A DNA stretch of 64,000 nt from Thermovirga sp. (GTDB lineage: Bacteria; Synergistota; Synergistia; Synergistales; Thermovirgaceae): assembly GCF_017656375.1 (NCBI RefSeq), contig NZ_JACDOB010000003.1, positions 16,013-80,012 of the forward strand, given 5' to 3'. Position numbers and translations under genes: made by a program. Below, piece by piece: positions 1-9,411 of the stretch (position 1 is its first letter; each line of letters begins with the position of its first letter). Under the pieces are notes generated by a model. It saw only the letters and a list, made by a program, of their open reading frames with translations, ran no database searches and was not told the DNA's origin.

Positions 1-111
1 CACGATCCTCAATAAATTTTTTTTACCCTCCTCCGCTCCACACCCCACACAGGTTCTTGGCCTTTTACGTTTCTGAAATATCCCCGCTTTCTTTCTTCCC
101 TCTATCATCAT
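1..111 (-). CDS. ylxR: YlxR (DUF448) family RNA-binding protein, partial
   Basis: The minus-strand frame opens with tandem ATG codons at 111 and 108 and runs off the window at position 1, so only the N-terminal part is visible. It contains the family hallmark R-T-C-V-G-C (about residues 19-24) followed by G-K-K-N-L-L-R-I-V. YlxR proteins are small RNA-binding factors (RNase P modulators in some bacteria) encoded between nusA and infB. Here the gene starts 4 nt after the nusA stop, matching the conserved rimP-nusA-ylxR-infB order, so infB probably follows outside the window. Which of the two ATGs is used is uncertain; the ribosome binding site is weak and lies inside nusA. Confidence 0.85.
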   Translation of the reverse strand, partial: MMIEGRKKAGIFQKRKRPRTCVGCGAEEGKKNLLRIV

Positions 112-115
112 ATAT

Positions 116-1216
116 TCAATCATCTTCCTTAACTACAATATCTTCAAACAAATCCTGAAGCGTTGGCAATCTGTCTGGTTCCAGTGTCTTTATATCTATC
201 TTCCATCCTGTCAGCCTAGCTGCCAATCTAACGTTCTGCCCAGCTTTTCCAATGGCAAGAGAAAGCTGATCCGGACGCACATAAACTTTCACAGCCTTTT
301 CTTGTTCCAAAACAGGCTCTATTTTCATAACCTTTGCTGGAGAAAGGGCATTTTTTATAAATTGCAAGGGATCGCCGCTATATATCACAATATCGATCCT
401 TTCTCCTCCAAGGGTATTACTTATAGATTTTATTCGCGAACCATTGGGTCCCACACAAGCACCTACAGGTTCCACATTAGCATCTAAGCTGCTTACAGCA
501 ACCTTAGATCTGGCACCAGCTTCTCTTACGATACTTCTTATCTCTATGATTCCGTCACGGATTTCAGGGACCTCAAGCTCCAACAACTTACGCAAGAGCC
601 CTGGATGACTTCTTGAAACTATTATTTTTGGACCCTTGGATGTCTGTCTAACTTCCAGGAGATAAAATTTCATACGATCCCCTAGATTATATTCTTCGCC
701 TATTATTTTTTCTTCTCGAGGCAAAAGAGCTTCAGTCCTATCGTTCAACCTAACTAACACATAGTCATTTTCAGCCTTGAAGATAGTCCCCGTAACCAAA
801 TCACCTATCTTGTCAGCAAACTCTTCATATATTACCTGTCTTTCGGCGTCCTTAAGCCTTTGAATGATCACTTGTCTAGCTGTTTGAGCAGCTATACGAC
901 CAAAATTCTCAGGATTGACTTCAATCCTTATAATATCCCCTACCTCCACATCATTGAAACCTTTTTCCAAAGCTTCTTTTAAGGTGATTTCCGTATCAGG
1001 ATCTTGTACATCTTCTACTATTTTTCGAACTTCACAAATACTCATTTCGCCATTTTCTAGATCTAAATAAACTTCCACATTCTGATTCCCATTTTTAAAC
1101 TTTCTATAAGCATGGACCATCGCTGCCTCTAAACCCGAAGATATTATTTCAAGTGGCAGGTTTCTTTCTTGAGTAATTTGCCGTAAAGCGCGAGCAAAAT
1201 CACGCCCTAATTGCAT
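116..1216 (-). CDS. nusA: Transcription termination/antitermination factor NusA
   Basis: NusA binds RNA polymerase and nascent RNA and modulates pausing, termination and antitermination. The 366-residue protein has the N-terminal polymerase-binding domain (about 1-125), an S1 domain (about 137-202), a first KH domain with G-P-N-G at 256-259, and a second KH domain with A-I-G-K-A-G at 321-326. It lacks the C-terminal acidic repeats of proteobacterial NusA, which is usual outside Proteobacteria. It overlaps the upstream rimP stop by one nucleotide and is followed by ylxR, so the three genes are very likely co-transcribed. Length and domains are normal for the short NusA type. Confidence 0.97.
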   Translation of the reverse strand: MQLGRDFARALRQITQERNLPLEIISSGLEAAMVHAYRKFKNGNQNVEVYLDLENGEMSICEVRKIVEDVQDPDTEITLKEALEKGFNDVEVGDIIRIEVNPENFGRIAAQTARQVIIQRLKDAERQVIYEEFADKIGDLVTGTIFKAENDYVLVRLNDRTEALLPREEKIIGEEYNLGDRMKFYLLEVRQTSKGPKIIVSRSHPGLLRKLLELEVPEIRDGIIEIRSIVREAGARSKVAVSSLDANVEPVGACVGPNGSRIKSISNTLGGERIDIVIYSGDPLQFIKNALSPAKVMKIEPVLEQEKAVKVYVRPDQLSLAIGKAGQNVRLAARLTGWKIDIKTLEPDRLPTLQDLFEDIVVKEDD

Positions 1217-1737
1217 TATTTTTTCCTCCCTTTTCTATCATCCTTGATGTTTTTTCCTTTTGAACTAAATTTTTCAAGTTCATCCGATATAAGATTACAC
1301 TTAGACACAAAAGATATAGGAACGCAAAGCACTTCCTCTTCAACTTTAAAAAATATTCTATCGCCCTCAACATCTTCTATAACTGCCTTGAAATTTTTAT
1401 GTCCCTGCAAAGCACTTCTTAGCCTTACCTTAACCCTATTGCCTTTATACCTTACGTAATCTTTAACCTCGAATAAGGGTCTCTCTATTCCTGGAGAACT
1501 CACCTCTAAAAAGAACTTTTTGGGAATCTTCTCATCATGTTCATCAAGCAGCAGGTCTATTCTTTTTGATACCTCCTCACAATCTGATATCAATATTCCC
1601 CCCAAAGAGTCTATATAAACCCGCATTATATTCCGACCGCTTTCCACTGTAAATTCTATTCCAACGAACTCATACCCTAAACCTTCCACTAGATCTTTGA
1701 TCTTGTCCTTGCTAAGTAATCCTTTTAGAATTTCCAT
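1216..1737 (-). CDS. rimP: Ribosome maturation factor RimP
   Basis: RimP (YhbC/DUF150) assists late maturation of the 30S subunit. The 173-residue product shows the family core, including an E-V-S-S-P-G-I-E-R-P motif (about residues 88-97) at the end of the N-terminal domain, followed by the SH3-like C-terminal domain. The charged lysine/arginine tail (about 155-173) is a plain extension. An AGAAGG site 8 nt before ATG 1737 supports the start. It heads the rimP-nusA-ylxR unit, downstream of the guaB terminator. A promoter is expected at 1745-1790, but I see only weak matches there (TTGTCT with a poor -10). Confidence 0.95.
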   Translation of the reverse strand: MEILKGLLSKDKIKDLVEGLGYEFVGIEFTVESGRNIMRVYIDSLGGILISDCEEVSKRIDLLLDEHDEKIPKKFFLEVSSPGIERPLFEVKDYVRYKGNRVKVRLRSALQGHKNFKAVIEDVEGDRIFFKVEEEVLCVPISFVSKCNLISDELEKFSSKGKNIKDDRKGRKK

Positions 1738-1786
1738 CTTTACAACCTTCTCCCATTATTTACATTTAACACTGAGCCTATCAGAC

Positions 1787-1822
1787 AAAAGGCGAAGAGC
1801 AGGTACTCCCACTCTTCGCCTT
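1787..1822 (-). terminator. Rho-independent terminator between guaB and rimP
   Basis: On the minus strand an 11-bp perfect stem (1822-1812 pairing with 1799-1789) encloses a 12-nt loop and runs into a short T tract (1790-1787) followed by GTC. It lies about 100 nt after the guaB stop and about 50 nt before rimP, so it should end the guaB transcript and separate it from the rimP-nusA unit. The U tract is short, so some read-through is possible. Confidence 0.72.
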
Positions 1823-1921
1823 GGACAAGGCACAATAATCATTTCTAAGGCGCTAACACAAAGTTATTATATCACTGTAATTTTAACCAAGCAACAATAA
1901 CACATATCTTCATCTACGGCA

Positions 1922-3397
1922 TTACTCCACCCAATAATTAGGTGCCTCTTTAGTTATAACAACATCGTGAGGATGGCTTTCTTTTACTCCTGCAGAAGTT
2001 ATGCGCACAAACCTTGCCTTCTTCTGTAATTCAGATATATCTGCAGCTCCAACGTATCCCATGCCCGAACGCAGGCCTCCAATAAGTTGATAAACTACTC
2101 CACTTAAAGGCCCTTTGTAGGGGACTAATCCCTCTATTCCCTCTGGCACAAGCTTATCTTCGGGTGCATTCTGCTGGAAATATCTATCTTTACTAAGGCC
2201 ATCTTTCATAACAGCTAAGGATCCCATACCCCTATAGCTCTTAAATGACCTTCCTCTATAAATAGTTACTTCTCCTGGGCTTTCGTCTGTTCCTGCAAAC
2301 AAGGAGCCTATCATTACAGCATCAGCGCCTGCTGCTATGGCTTTAACGAGATCCCCAGAAAAACGTACTCCCCCATCTGCAATAACAGTCTTGCCTTTTT
2401 TGTGGGCAACGCTAGCCACTCGCATTACAGCAGAAAGCTGGGGAACTCCCACGCCAGCAATGACACGGGTTGTACAAATAGAGCCTGGACCAACGCCAAC
2501 CTTTACTCCGTCTGCCCCTGCCTCTATAAGCGCTTCAGCTGCCTCTCCTGTCGCAATATTCCCACCTATTATAGGTATCTTTGAGTGTCTCTTCCTAAGT
2601 TTCTTTACGGTCTCAATCACAGATTTGGAATGTCCATGAGCTGTATCTACAACCAGAACGTCCACTCCAGCTTCTATAAATTTGTCCGCCCTTCCAAGAG
2701 CAGCCTCTCCTACCCCTAAAGCAACTCCCACCCTCAACCTTCCATGTTCATCCTTACAAGCATTCGGGAAGTCCTTTGCTTTTCTTATATCTTTAATTGT
2801 AATTAACCCTTTTAGGATTCCTTTTGAATCCACTAGTGGCAACTTTTCCACCTTATGCTTCTTAAGTATTTCCGTGGCTCCCTCTAATGTGGTACCTACT
2901 GGAGCTGTTATTAGGTTTTCTTTGGTCATGACATCTTTTATAGGTTGATCGTAGTTAGTAACGAACCTCAAATCTCTGTTAGTTATTATTCCTACCAATT
3001 TATTATCGTTATCTACAATAGGAACTCCTGATATGTGATAATTTTCCATGAGACTTACCGCTTCTCTAACAGAATCCTCTGGATGAAGATAAAAGGGATC
3101 AACTATTACCCCTGATTCAGAACGCTTAACTTTATCTATTTCCGCTACCTGTTCTTCTACGGTCATATTCCTATGAATAATGCCTATGCCACCTTCTCTA
3201 GCCAAGCTTATTGCAAGTCTTCCTTCCGTTACTGTATCCATTGCCGCGCTACATAGAGGTATATTAAGTTGAATCTGAGGCGTCAAGTAGGTTTTCAAAT
3301 TGACCTCTGCCGGCAAAACTTCACTGTATCCTGGCAAAAGAAGAACATCATCAAAGGTAATTCCCTCTTCAGCCTGCATTATTTTTTCACAATCCAT
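1922..3397 (-). CDS. guaB: Inosine-5'-monophosphate dehydrogenase
   Basis: GuaB oxidises IMP to XMP with NAD+, the committed step of GMP synthesis. The 491-residue protein has the TIM-barrel catalytic domain interrupted by a tandem CBS (Bateman) module at about 95-210. The catalytic loop G-S-I-C-T-T is at 306-310 with Cys308, and the flap R-Y-F-Q is present near 405. A GGAGG site 10 nt upstream supports ATG 3397. The gene stands alone, with two candidate promoters upstream and a terminator downstream. Other purine genes in this window (gpt, pnp, the BMP transporter) are not linked to it in one operon. Confidence 0.97.
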   Translation of the reverse strand: MDCEKIMQAEEGITFDDVLLLPGYSEVLPAEVNLKTYLTPQIQLNIPLCSAAMDTVTEGRLAISLAREGGIGIIHRNMTVEEQVAEIDKVKRSESGVIVDPFYLHPEDSVREAVSLMENYHISGVPIVDNDNKLVGIITNRDLRFVTNYDQPIKDVMTKENLITAPVGTTLEGATEILKKHKVEKLPLVDSKGILKGLITIKDIRKAKDFPNACKDEHGRLRVGVALGVGEAALGRADKFIEAGVDVLVVDTAHGHSKSVIETVKKLRKRHSKIPIIGGNIATGEAAEALIEAGADGVKVGVGPGSICTTRVIAGVGVPQLSAVMRVASVAHKKGKTVIADGGVRFSGDLVKAIAAGADAVMIGSLFAGTDESPGEVTIYRGRSFKSYRGMGSLAVMKDGLSKDRYFQQNAPEDKLVPEGIEGLVPYKGPLSGVVYQLIGGLRSGMGYVGAADISELQKKARFVRITSAGVKESHPHDVVITKEAPNYWVE

Positions 3398-3422
3398 CTT
3401 TCTCTCGCCTCCATCCTACATC

Positions 3423-3451
3423 TCTATAACTACAACAAAAAACCTTTTCAA
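3423..3451 (-). promoter_or_regulatory. Probable sigma-70 promoter for guaB (proximal)
   Basis: The minus strand reads TTGAAA (3451-3446), a 17-bp spacer, then TATAGA (3428-3423). Both boxes and the spacing are close to consensus. Transcription would start near 3416, giving a leader of about 20 nt that contains the guaB GGAGG site, which leaves no room for a riboswitch. Confidence 0.6.
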
Positions 3452-3476
3452 ATACCTGCTAGTTATTTGAGGGAAT

Positions 3477-3505
3477 AGTTTAGAACTAATGCCCAATTAT
3501 GACAA
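3477..3505 (-). promoter_or_regulatory. Possible second guaB promoter (distal)
   Basis: TTGTCA (3505-3500) and TAAACT (3482-3477) are separated by 17 bp on the minus strand, about 55 bp upstream of the proximal candidate. The -35 box is good and the -10 box moderate. It could be an alternative guaB promoter. Confidence 0.4.
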
Positions 3506-3554
3506 GGGATATTTTTATATGATATGGCTTACTAAGCACTGCATTAGGAAACGT

Positions 3555-4718
3555 TCATAATGCATCTACTATTTTTTGCATGACAACAGATGCATGACAA
3601 TGAACAGCCATACCACATCCTGCACTATCAATGTGTTCCGCAGATTTAGCTTTCACATTTATCAATTCTACCCCATTAGAATCATTCAATACTTTTCCTA
3701 GGGATTCTTTTATTTTTTTAATGAAGGGAGCCAGCTTGGGATATTGAAGGATTATAATAGAATCTGCCCATACTAATTGCCAGCCTTTTCGTCTTACTCT
3801 CTCTACAACCTCTTTTAATAAAGCCATACTGTTAGCCCCTTTATATGCATCATCAGAAGCAGGGAAAAGAAAACCTATATCTGGCTCACCACAGGCACCC
3901 AATATGGCATCTGAAAGGGCATGACATAAAGCATCGCCGTCGGAATGCCCTACAGTACCTATCTCCGAAGGTATTTCAACCCCCCCCAACACTAGGCGTC
4001 TCCCAGGCTCAAGGGGATGTACATCGTAACCTATTCCACATCTTGTAGCATTTTGATAACAGGCTCCCATCATTTTAGCAAACTCCCAATCATAAGGGTA
4101 AGTGATTTTCAAATTTTTTGGGCTACCTTGTACCAAGCTTACAAAACGACCAGCCTTAGCCCATGCCTCTGATTCATCTCTGACCTCACAACTTGCTCTC
4201 TCGAGAACTTTAATAAGTTCCTCCCGAGGGTAGGCTTGTGGCGTTTGGGCTAAAAGAAGCCCCTCTCTCGGAATTGTAATCAAAATCCCACCATTCTCGA
4301 GCTTCTTCAACGCATCATTGACTTCCAACACAGGAACCGCTGCTCCATTTAAGACAGCCTCTTCCTTAAGCTTCAAGCACAAATTAACATCTGCAAAGGG
4401 CCTTGCGCCATCATGGACAAGGACATAGTCACTTTTCGCAGCTTTTAATCCCGAAAGTGCCGAGTCGTGCCTAGTTTTACCTCCAGGAACGACTCGCGCC
4501 CATGGATAAGGTTCCAAACAACCTCTTAAATAAGCCACATCTCCTTCGGGAGCTACTACGACCACTTCTTCTATAGCCTTCATGGCAATAAGCCTTTTAG
4601 CAAGGTGGAAGCTCCAAGTCCACAAAGGCCTCCCCCACAACAACCTATATTGCTTTGGAGTTCCCCCAAACCTGCTTCCTCTTCCTCCTATTAGAAGCAC
4701 AAAAGACCACGTTCTCAA
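3555..4718 (-). CDS. ispDF: Bifunctional IspD/IspF (MEP cytidylyltransferase / MEcPP synthase)
   Basis: This is a fusion of two non-consecutive enzymes of the methylerythritol phosphate isoprenoid pathway. Residues 1 to about 222 are IspD, with the CTP-binding G-G-R-G-S-R-F-G and P-K-Q at the N-terminus and V-H-D-G-A-R-P at 101-107. Residues 226-387 are IspF, with the metal ligands D232-x-H234 and H258 in G-H-S-D-G-D. The start is TTG 4718, preceded at 7 nt by AGAGG and overlapping the stop of the upstream PIN-TRAM gene (TTGA overlap). IspDF fusions occur in several lineages. ispH lies elsewhere in this window. It is the last gene of the long operon that includes the V-ATPase. Confidence 0.94.
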   Translation of the reverse strand: MRTWSFVLLIGGRGSRFGGTPKQYRLLWGRPLWTWSFHLAKRLIAMKAIEEVVVVAPEGDVAYLRGCLEPYPWARVVPGGKTRHDSALSGLKAAKSDYVLVHDGARPFADVNLCLKLKEEAVLNGAAVPVLEVNDALKKLENGGILITIPREGLLLAQTPQAYPREELIKVLERASCEVRDESEAWAKAGRFVSLVQGSPKNLKITYPYDWEFAKMMGACYQNATRCGIGYDVHPLEPGRRLVLGGVEIPSEIGTVGHSDGDALCHALSDAILGACGEPDIGFLFPASDDAYKGANSMALLKEVVERVRRKGWQLVWADSIIILQYPKLAPFIKKIKESLGKVLNDSNGVELINVKAKSAEHIDSAGCGMAVHCHASVVMQKIVDAL

Positions 4719-5866
4719 AGTTTAACCTCTCTTTTTACTCTGCCAAAGGCCATTCTGCCTGCTGGAGTTTGAAGCATGGAAGTAATAGCTACCTCCACTC
4801 TGCTTCCTATATATTTTTCTCCATCCTCGACTACTAGCATAGTTCCATCATCAAGGTATCCCACTCCTTGCTTGGGTTCCTTGCCTTCCCTTATCAAATC
4901 TACAACAACATTTTCTCCAGGTAGCAAAATAGGTTTTAACGCATTCGCAAGCTCGTTTACGTTCAGTACCTCAACTCCCTGTATTTGAGCTATCTTGTTG
5001 AGGTTATAGTCAGTGGTAATAATCTTTGCTCCCATAGCCTCCGCCAAAGCAACAATACCAGCATCCACAGAATCAACCCCCAGCTCGCCAAGAGACTTAT
5101 CAACAATCTGCACAGAGATATTTTTAACTTTTTGCATCTCTTTGATCACATCAAGGCCTCTTCTTCCTTTTGTCCGCCTCAAGGGATCTGTTGAATCAGC
5201 TATGGATTGAAGCTCATTAAGAACGAACTTTGGCAACACAAACGTTCCTTCCACGAAACCTGTAGCTGCAATATCTAATATCCTTCCGTCAATAATCACG
5301 CTAGTATCAAGGATTTTTAAACTTCCTCCACTGAAAGCAACATCTGATAATTCTTCGTGAGGTTCTTTTTCCTTTTTCGTCTTTGCGAGGCGACTTTTCA
5401 AACCACCTATGGAGGTCCACATACCAGATATTTCTTCCTTGTGATTCAAAAAAAGCCTCACTCCAAGATATCCCAAAAATATGTTCAACGTTATAGCTAT
5501 GTAACTCCCAACACCAGGAAGGCTTGAAAAAGGCAAAGCTGCCAAATTTGCTACAAACAACCCTGCTATGAGACCAAAAATAGCTACCGAAATATCGCGC
5601 CAACTCATCCCTTCCATGCTCTTTTCAAAATATAATCCCATAAAGCCGAGAATTCTTATAATGATGGGGGTTACTATATAACCTATAAGTCCAAATAAAA
5701 CCACAGAAAGCAAATAAAGGACAATTACATGAGGCACATTTTCCCAAGGCCACAGTTTTTTGCTTATCAAAACAAAAGCTACCTCATAACCTATAATGGC
5801 TCCAATAAAAACAAACAGGCTTCGAGCAAAAATACCCAAGACTTTTTTTACATTTTTTTTGGCCAT
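4715..5866 (-). CDS. Membrane-anchored PIN-TRAM domain protein (YacL-like)
   Basis: This is a 383-residue protein with about four N-terminal transmembrane segments (residues 8-140), a charged linker, a PIN nuclease-like domain starting at I-L-D-T-S-V-I-I-D-G with further acidic residues in V-D-A-G-I and T-T-D-Y-N, and a C-terminal TRAM domain. This is the YacL architecture, and IspD often neighbours such genes. PIN domains are usually RNases, but the cellular role of YacL proteins is not settled. I chose ATG 5866 (AAGGGAG 8 nt upstream, 4 nt after the recR stop) over an in-frame start 33 nt further up that lies inside recR. Confidence 0.88.
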   Translation of the reverse strand: MAKKNVKKVLGIFARSLFVFIGAIIGYEVAFVLISKKLWPWENVPHVIVLYLLSVVLFGLIGYIVTPIIIRILGFMGLYFEKSMEGMSWRDISVAIFGLIAGLFVANLAALPFSSLPGVGSYIAITLNIFLGYLGVRLFLNHKEEISGMWTSIGGLKSRLAKTKKEKEPHEELSDVAFSGGSLKILDTSVIIDGRILDIAATGFVEGTFVLPKFVLNELQSIADSTDPLRRTKGRRGLDVIKEMQKVKNISVQIVDKSLGELGVDSVDAGIVALAEAMGAKIITTDYNLNKIAQIQGVEVLNVNELANALKPILLPGENVVVDLIREGKEPKQGVGYLDDGTMLVVEDGEKYIGSRVEVAITSMLQTPAGRMAFGRVKREVKL

Positions 5867-5870
5867 TTTA

Positions 5871-6497
5871 TCACTCCCTTCTCGCTTTTTTGCCCCCATT
5901 TACTGCCATTCTTGAATCAAGAGAAGCATGTAGGGTTACCCTGTCAGCATACCCAATACTTCCTCCCACAGGAAGCCCAAAGGCCAACCTGCTTATAGCA
6001 ACATCACAATCCTTCAAAACATCGTAAACAGCGTAAAAGGTCAAATCACCTTCAACCTTAGGATTAGTAGCAATTATAACCTCTTTAAAATCCTTTTCCA
6101 CAACATAATGCTTCAGTTTTTCAAGTTGTTCCTCATCAAGGTCTTCTCCTTCCATAGGAGAGATTCGCCCTCCTAAGACAAAATAAAGCCCTGAATAAAC
6201 ACCTGATTGTTCAAAATTAATCAAATCCTCAAGACTTTCCAAAACACAAAGTGTCTTTCTGTCCCTCGTAGGATCACTACAAACAGCGCAAAGATCTCCC
6301 TCAGAGGACGCGATATTTCCGCATATAGGGCAAAATCCTGTTTTTTCTTTCAACTCTATAATTGCTCTAGCCAGTTCTAATGCATACTCTTTGGGCTGCT
6401 GCAGTAAAAAAAGAGCATAACGCCTCGCTGACTTCTCACCAACCCCCGGGATTTTGGCAAGAAGGCTTATTACCTTCTTCAATGGTTCTCTATCCAA
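5871..6497 (-). CDS. recR: Recombination mediator protein RecR
   Basis: RecR acts with RecO (and RecF) to load RecA on gapped DNA. The roughly 208-residue product has the N-terminal helix-hairpin-helix (P-G-V-G-E-K-S-A), a four-cysteine zinc finger (C-P-I-C ... C-A-V-C) and a Toprim domain with V-L-E-S and N-P-K-V-E-G-D, followed by the A-F-G-L-P-V-G-G-S motif. The TAGGAG site sits directly against ATG 6506, so TTG 6497 (9 nt spacing, better fit to the family N-terminus) is the likelier start. It follows ebfC, the usual ybaB-recR pairing. Confidence 0.95.
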   Translation of the reverse strand: MDREPLKKVISLLAKIPGVGEKSARRYALFLLQQPKEYALELARAIIELKEKTGFCPICGNIASSEGDLCAVCSDPTRDRKTLCVLESLEDLINFEQSGVYSGLYFVLGGRISPMEGEDLDEEQLEKLKHYVVEKDFKEVIIATNPKVEGDLTFYAVYDVLKDCDVAISRLAFGLPVGGSIGYADRVTLHASLDSRMAVNGGKKARRE

Positions 6498-6509
6498 TAA
6501 AACCATCTC

Positions 6510-6818
6510 CTACATAAGACCAGGTATACCAAAACCCTTACCAAAAGCTCCCATTCTCTTCTGAGCCAACTCTCTACTTTTCGTCAAAGCATCACTAATG
6601 GCTGCAAGAACTAAATCTTCAAGCATTTCTTTTTCCTCTGGATCTATAACTTGCTCATCTATAGTGATTCCTACTATATCTCCTTGTCCGTTTGCTTTTA
6701 CCTTAACAAGCCCTCCACCAGCACTTCCTTCTACTACTTCATGGGTTAGTTCTTCCTGTACTTTGGCCATCTCTGCCTGAAGTTTCTTTGCCTGCTTTAA
6801 AATTTGATCCATTTTCAT
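6510..6818 (-). CDS. ebfC: YbaB/EbfC family nucleoid-associated protein
   Basis: This 102-residue DNA-binding protein of the YbaB/EbfC family forms a tweezer-like dimer on DNA. The sequence has the long N-terminal helix (K-Q-A-K-K-L-Q-A-E-M) and the conserved V-E-G-S-A-G-G-G-L-V-K-V core followed by I-D and P-E-E. It sits directly upstream of recR, a pairing kept across many bacteria. ATG 6818 is 12 nt after GGAGG, slightly long but with no better start nearby. Confidence 0.94.
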   Translation of the reverse strand: MKMDQILKQAKKLQAEMAKVQEELTHEVVEGSAGGGLVKVKANGQGDIVGITIDEQVIDPEEKEMLEDLVLAAISDALTKSRELAQKRMGAFGKGFGIPGLM

Positions 6819-6860
6819 TTTTTCAAGTTACCTCCTCTAAATAAAATTAATCGTTCTTTC

Positions 6861-7325
6861 TCAATGATGATAGGCACTACCATTATTTATCATAACAGCT
6901 CTATATAGCTGTTCGGCTAAAATCAACAAAGTCATCTCGTGTGGAAACGTCATGGGCGATAGCGACAAGAGCAAATTCGCTCTATTTTTGACATCCGAAG
7001 ATACCCCATAGGCTCCCCCAATACAAAATATTAGCTTTTTTTGTGTCTCACACAAGCTTTTTTGCATCCATTTAGCAAAAGACAGACTATCCATGAGTCT
7101 ACCCTGTACATCTAAGAGAACTAAAAAATCCAACCTCCCCATAGCTCCCAGTATTTCTTTTCCTTCCTCCTCCAAAACTTTTTCAGGCCTTTTCCTCCTA
7201 GAATAGTCTGGAACATGGCGTACGCTTAATGACACGTAACTTCTTAACCTCTTTAAATAATCTGAAACCCCTTCCTTTATGTATGAGGTTCTAGGCTTGC
7301 CCACTGTCAATATCTCTATCTTCAC
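6861..7325 (-). CDS. rlmH: 23S rRNA (pseudouridine1915-N3)-methyltransferase RlmH
   Basis: RlmH is a SPOUT-family methyltransferase that uses SAM to methylate pseudouridine 1915 in helix 69 of 23S rRNA. The 154-residue protein has the expected length, the trefoil-knot motif F-C-I-G-G-A-Y-G near residue 103, the L-S-L-S-P-M-T-F-P-H segment and the C-terminal Y-H-H that corresponds to the family's Y-H-R/H end. It begins with GTG, preceded at 9 nt by AAAGGA. It lies 23 nt after the V-ATPase subunit D gene and is probably part of the same transcript. Confidence 0.95.
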   Translation of the reverse strand: MKIEILTVGKPRTSYIKEGVSDYLKRLRSYVSLSVRHVPDYSRRKRPEKVLEEEGKEILGAMGRLDFLVLLDVQGRLMDSLSFAKWMQKSLCETQKKLIFCIGGAYGVSSDVKNRANLLLSLSPMTFPHEMTLLILAEQLYRAVMINNGSAYHH

Positions 7326-7348
7326 ACCCTATTGTCCTTTCAATCAAT

Positions 7349-8020
7349 TTACAGTTGATTGTTTTCCCCATCAGCTGAACCTTTGAAATAATTTTTGGCC
7401 CCTTTTCTACGAGAAACCTTTTTGGCTATATATCTTTCCTGCCGCTCTCTTTCGCTCAATATATTTAAGATATAACTTAGGTTGGTCTGCAACTTAGGCA
7501 AAACGACGTGGTCCAACGTGTTTACTTTCATCATTGTCTTTTTAAGCTCCATCTCAAGAGAGTTCAATTTGGTTTTTATATTTATAAAATCCCAAAGTAC
7601 AGGCTCTATATCAGCTAGCGTCTGAAGGAGATCGTCTATATAAAAAGATGTCAATGCAGGATCTAGCGCCACTTCCTCTAGTTTTAAGTTTTTGACTTTT
7701 TGACATTGATACTGCAAATACTTGCAACCCATGAGAGTATGCACTGTAGACTTTAATTCTAACTTCGGTTTCCCCAGCGACAATAATCGTATAACAGAAG
7801 ATCCCTCATACATTCTCACCAAAGCATATGAGTAACTTAATTTCAAAACTAGGTCTTTTAAACGCTTCTCTTTCTCTGAAAAAGCTCTCTTATCCTCCTC
7901 TATGGCTCTAAGCAAGGCGTCTTTTTTTTTCTCCAACAGCGCCCTGCCAAACTTTACTATATTTATCTGTCTTCGTAGAAGTATTACTCTGTCTCTAGTA
8001 GCTATTTGCTGGGAATTCAT
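7349..8020 (-). CDS. atpD: V/A-type ATP synthase subunit D (central stalk)
   Basis: This is subunit D (NtpD), the coiled-coil rotor shaft that couples the A3B3 head to the membrane ring. The 223-residue sequence is helical, with an N-terminal I-A-T-R-D-R-V-I-L-L segment and a basic C-terminus that follows the conserved V-N-T-L-D-H-V-V-L-P stretch. It overlaps the B-subunit stop by 4 nt (ATGA), indicating translational coupling, and is the last V-ATPase gene in the operon. Confidence 0.95.
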   Translation of the reverse strand: MNSQQIATRDRVILLRRQINIVKFGRALLEKKKDALLRAIEEDKRAFSEKEKRLKDLVLKLSYSYALVRMYEGSSVIRLLSLGKPKLELKSTVHTLMGCKYLQYQCQKVKNLKLEEVALDPALTSFYIDDLLQTLADIEPVLWDFINIKTKLNSLEMELKKTMMKVNTLDHVVLPKLQTNLSYILNILSERERQERYIAKKVSRRKGAKNYFKGSADGENNQL

Positions 8021-9411
8021 GAAGTTTTTCTTTCCCTTCCAGACAATTTTTTAACTATAATATCTTCAGACAATTTATACAAGGCCTCTTTGGGAAGTAT
8101 TGACAGACAATCCCACGCTATTTCCATTGATTCCTTTATATCTCTATACTCATCTCCTTGGTTCAAGAACTTTTCCTCAAACATTTCACCAAAACGCAAA
8201 AAGAATTTTTCTTCTTCGGTAAGCCCGTCCTCTCCAACTATCAATCTCAACCGTTCTACTTCCTTTGCCCTTGCATAAGATGCATACAATTGATCTGCTA
8301 GGCTTCTATGCTCCTCTACCGTTTTTCCTCTTCCTATTCCTTTGTTCATTAGCCTGCTTAAGCTTGGTAAAACATTTATTGGAGGATAGATATTTCTGTC
8401 ATTTAGACCTCTATCTAAAACTATTTGACCTTCCGTTATGTATCCGGACAAATCAACTACCGGGTGAGTCATATCATCTCCAGGCATAGTTATTATAGGA
8501 ATCTGCGTAACGCTACCTCTTCCACTTCTCACACATCCGGCCCTTTCAAATATGCTTGCCAGGTCAGAATACATATAGCCAGGGTAGCCTCTTCTGCCCG
8601 GCACCTCATCTCTAACAGCGCTTATTTCTCGCAAAGCCTCACAATAGTAAAGCATATCTGTAATAACCACCAAAACATCGTATCCCAGAAAAAAAGCAAA
8701 ATATTCTGCTGCTGTCAATGCTAGTCTTGGGGTTAGTATTCTCTCAACAGCCGAATCACTTGCAAGATTTATAAAAAAAATGCCATTATGTATGGTACCA
8801 GTATCATTGAAAAAATTTATAAAATACTGAGCTTCTCTGGCTGTTATCCCTACTGCCGCAAATATTGGGAGAAACTGTCCTTTAGATCCTGGAACTCTAG
8901 CTTGCTTAACAATCTGAGTCGCAAGCTCATTTGCGGGTAAACCTGCGCCGGAAAAAATAGGAAGCTTTTGTCCTCTTACCAACGTGTTCATTAAATCTAT
9001 AGAAGAAATACCTGTCTCTATATACGCATTAGGACTGGACCTCTTCACCGGATTCAATGGCAAACCTTGAATAGGCAATTTCAACTCTTCGTAAATAATA
9101 GGTCCTTTACCATCTATGGGCTCTCCTCTTCCATTCAATATCCTCCCCTTGAGCGCCGGGCTCAAGGAGATCTTCATGACATCTCGCTCCAACCACACGG
9201 TAGTAGATTCAGGGTTAAGTCCCATAGTGTCCTCAAAAACCTGAATTACACAAAGATCCCCTTCAACCTGCAATATCTGTCCCATCAGTGTTGAGGTATC
9301 CGTTTCTATAGAAACTATTTCTCCATAACCTCCGCACTTTATATTAGAGACAAACAACAACGGCCCAGTGACTCCCTTAATAGCTCTGCTCCCTTCTTTA
9401 TAAAGGCTCAT
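8017..9411 (-). CDS. atpB: V/A-type ATP synthase subunit B
   Basis: This is the non-catalytic nucleotide-binding subunit of the V1/A1 head (464 residues). It has the beta-barrel N-terminal domain, the nucleotide-binding fold lacking a true P-loop (S-G-A-G-L-P-A-N-E in its place), and the V-I-T-D-M-L-Y-Y and P-G-R-R-G-Y-P-G-Y-M-Y-S-D-L segments typical of B subunits. The V-D-L-S-G-Y-I-T-E-G-Q motif is also present. It starts 4 nt inside the A-subunit gene and ends 4 nt inside subunit D. Confidence 0.97.
   Translation of the reverse strand: MSLYKEGSRAIKGVTGPLLFVSNIKCGGYGEIVSIETDTSTLMGQILQVEGDLCVIQVFEDTMGLNPESTTVWLERDVMKISLSPALKGRILNGRGEPIDGKGPIIYEELKLPIQGLPLNPVKRSSPNAYIETGISSIDLMNTLVRGQKLPIFSGAGLPANELATQIVKQARVPGSKGQFLPIFAAVGITAREAQYFINFFNDTGTIHNGIFFINLASDSAVERILTPRLALTAAEYFAFFLGYDVLVVITDMLYYCEALREISAVRDEVPGRRGYPGYMYSDLASIFERAGCVRSGRGSVTQIPIITMPGDDMTHPVVDLSGYITEGQIVLDRGLNDRNIYPPINVLPSLSRLMNKGIGRGKTVEEHRSLADQLYASYARAKEVERLRLIVGEDGLTEEEKFFLRFGEMFEEKFLNQGDEYRDIKESMEIAWDCLSILPKEALYKLSEDIIVKKLSGRERKTS

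Noticed and set aside
5307..5603. 98-residue minus-strand frame inside the PIN-TRAM gene, and similar long shadow frames opposite the V-ATPase genes
   Set aside because: They overlap well-supported genes completely, lack ribosome binding sites and show no recognisable protein motifs.
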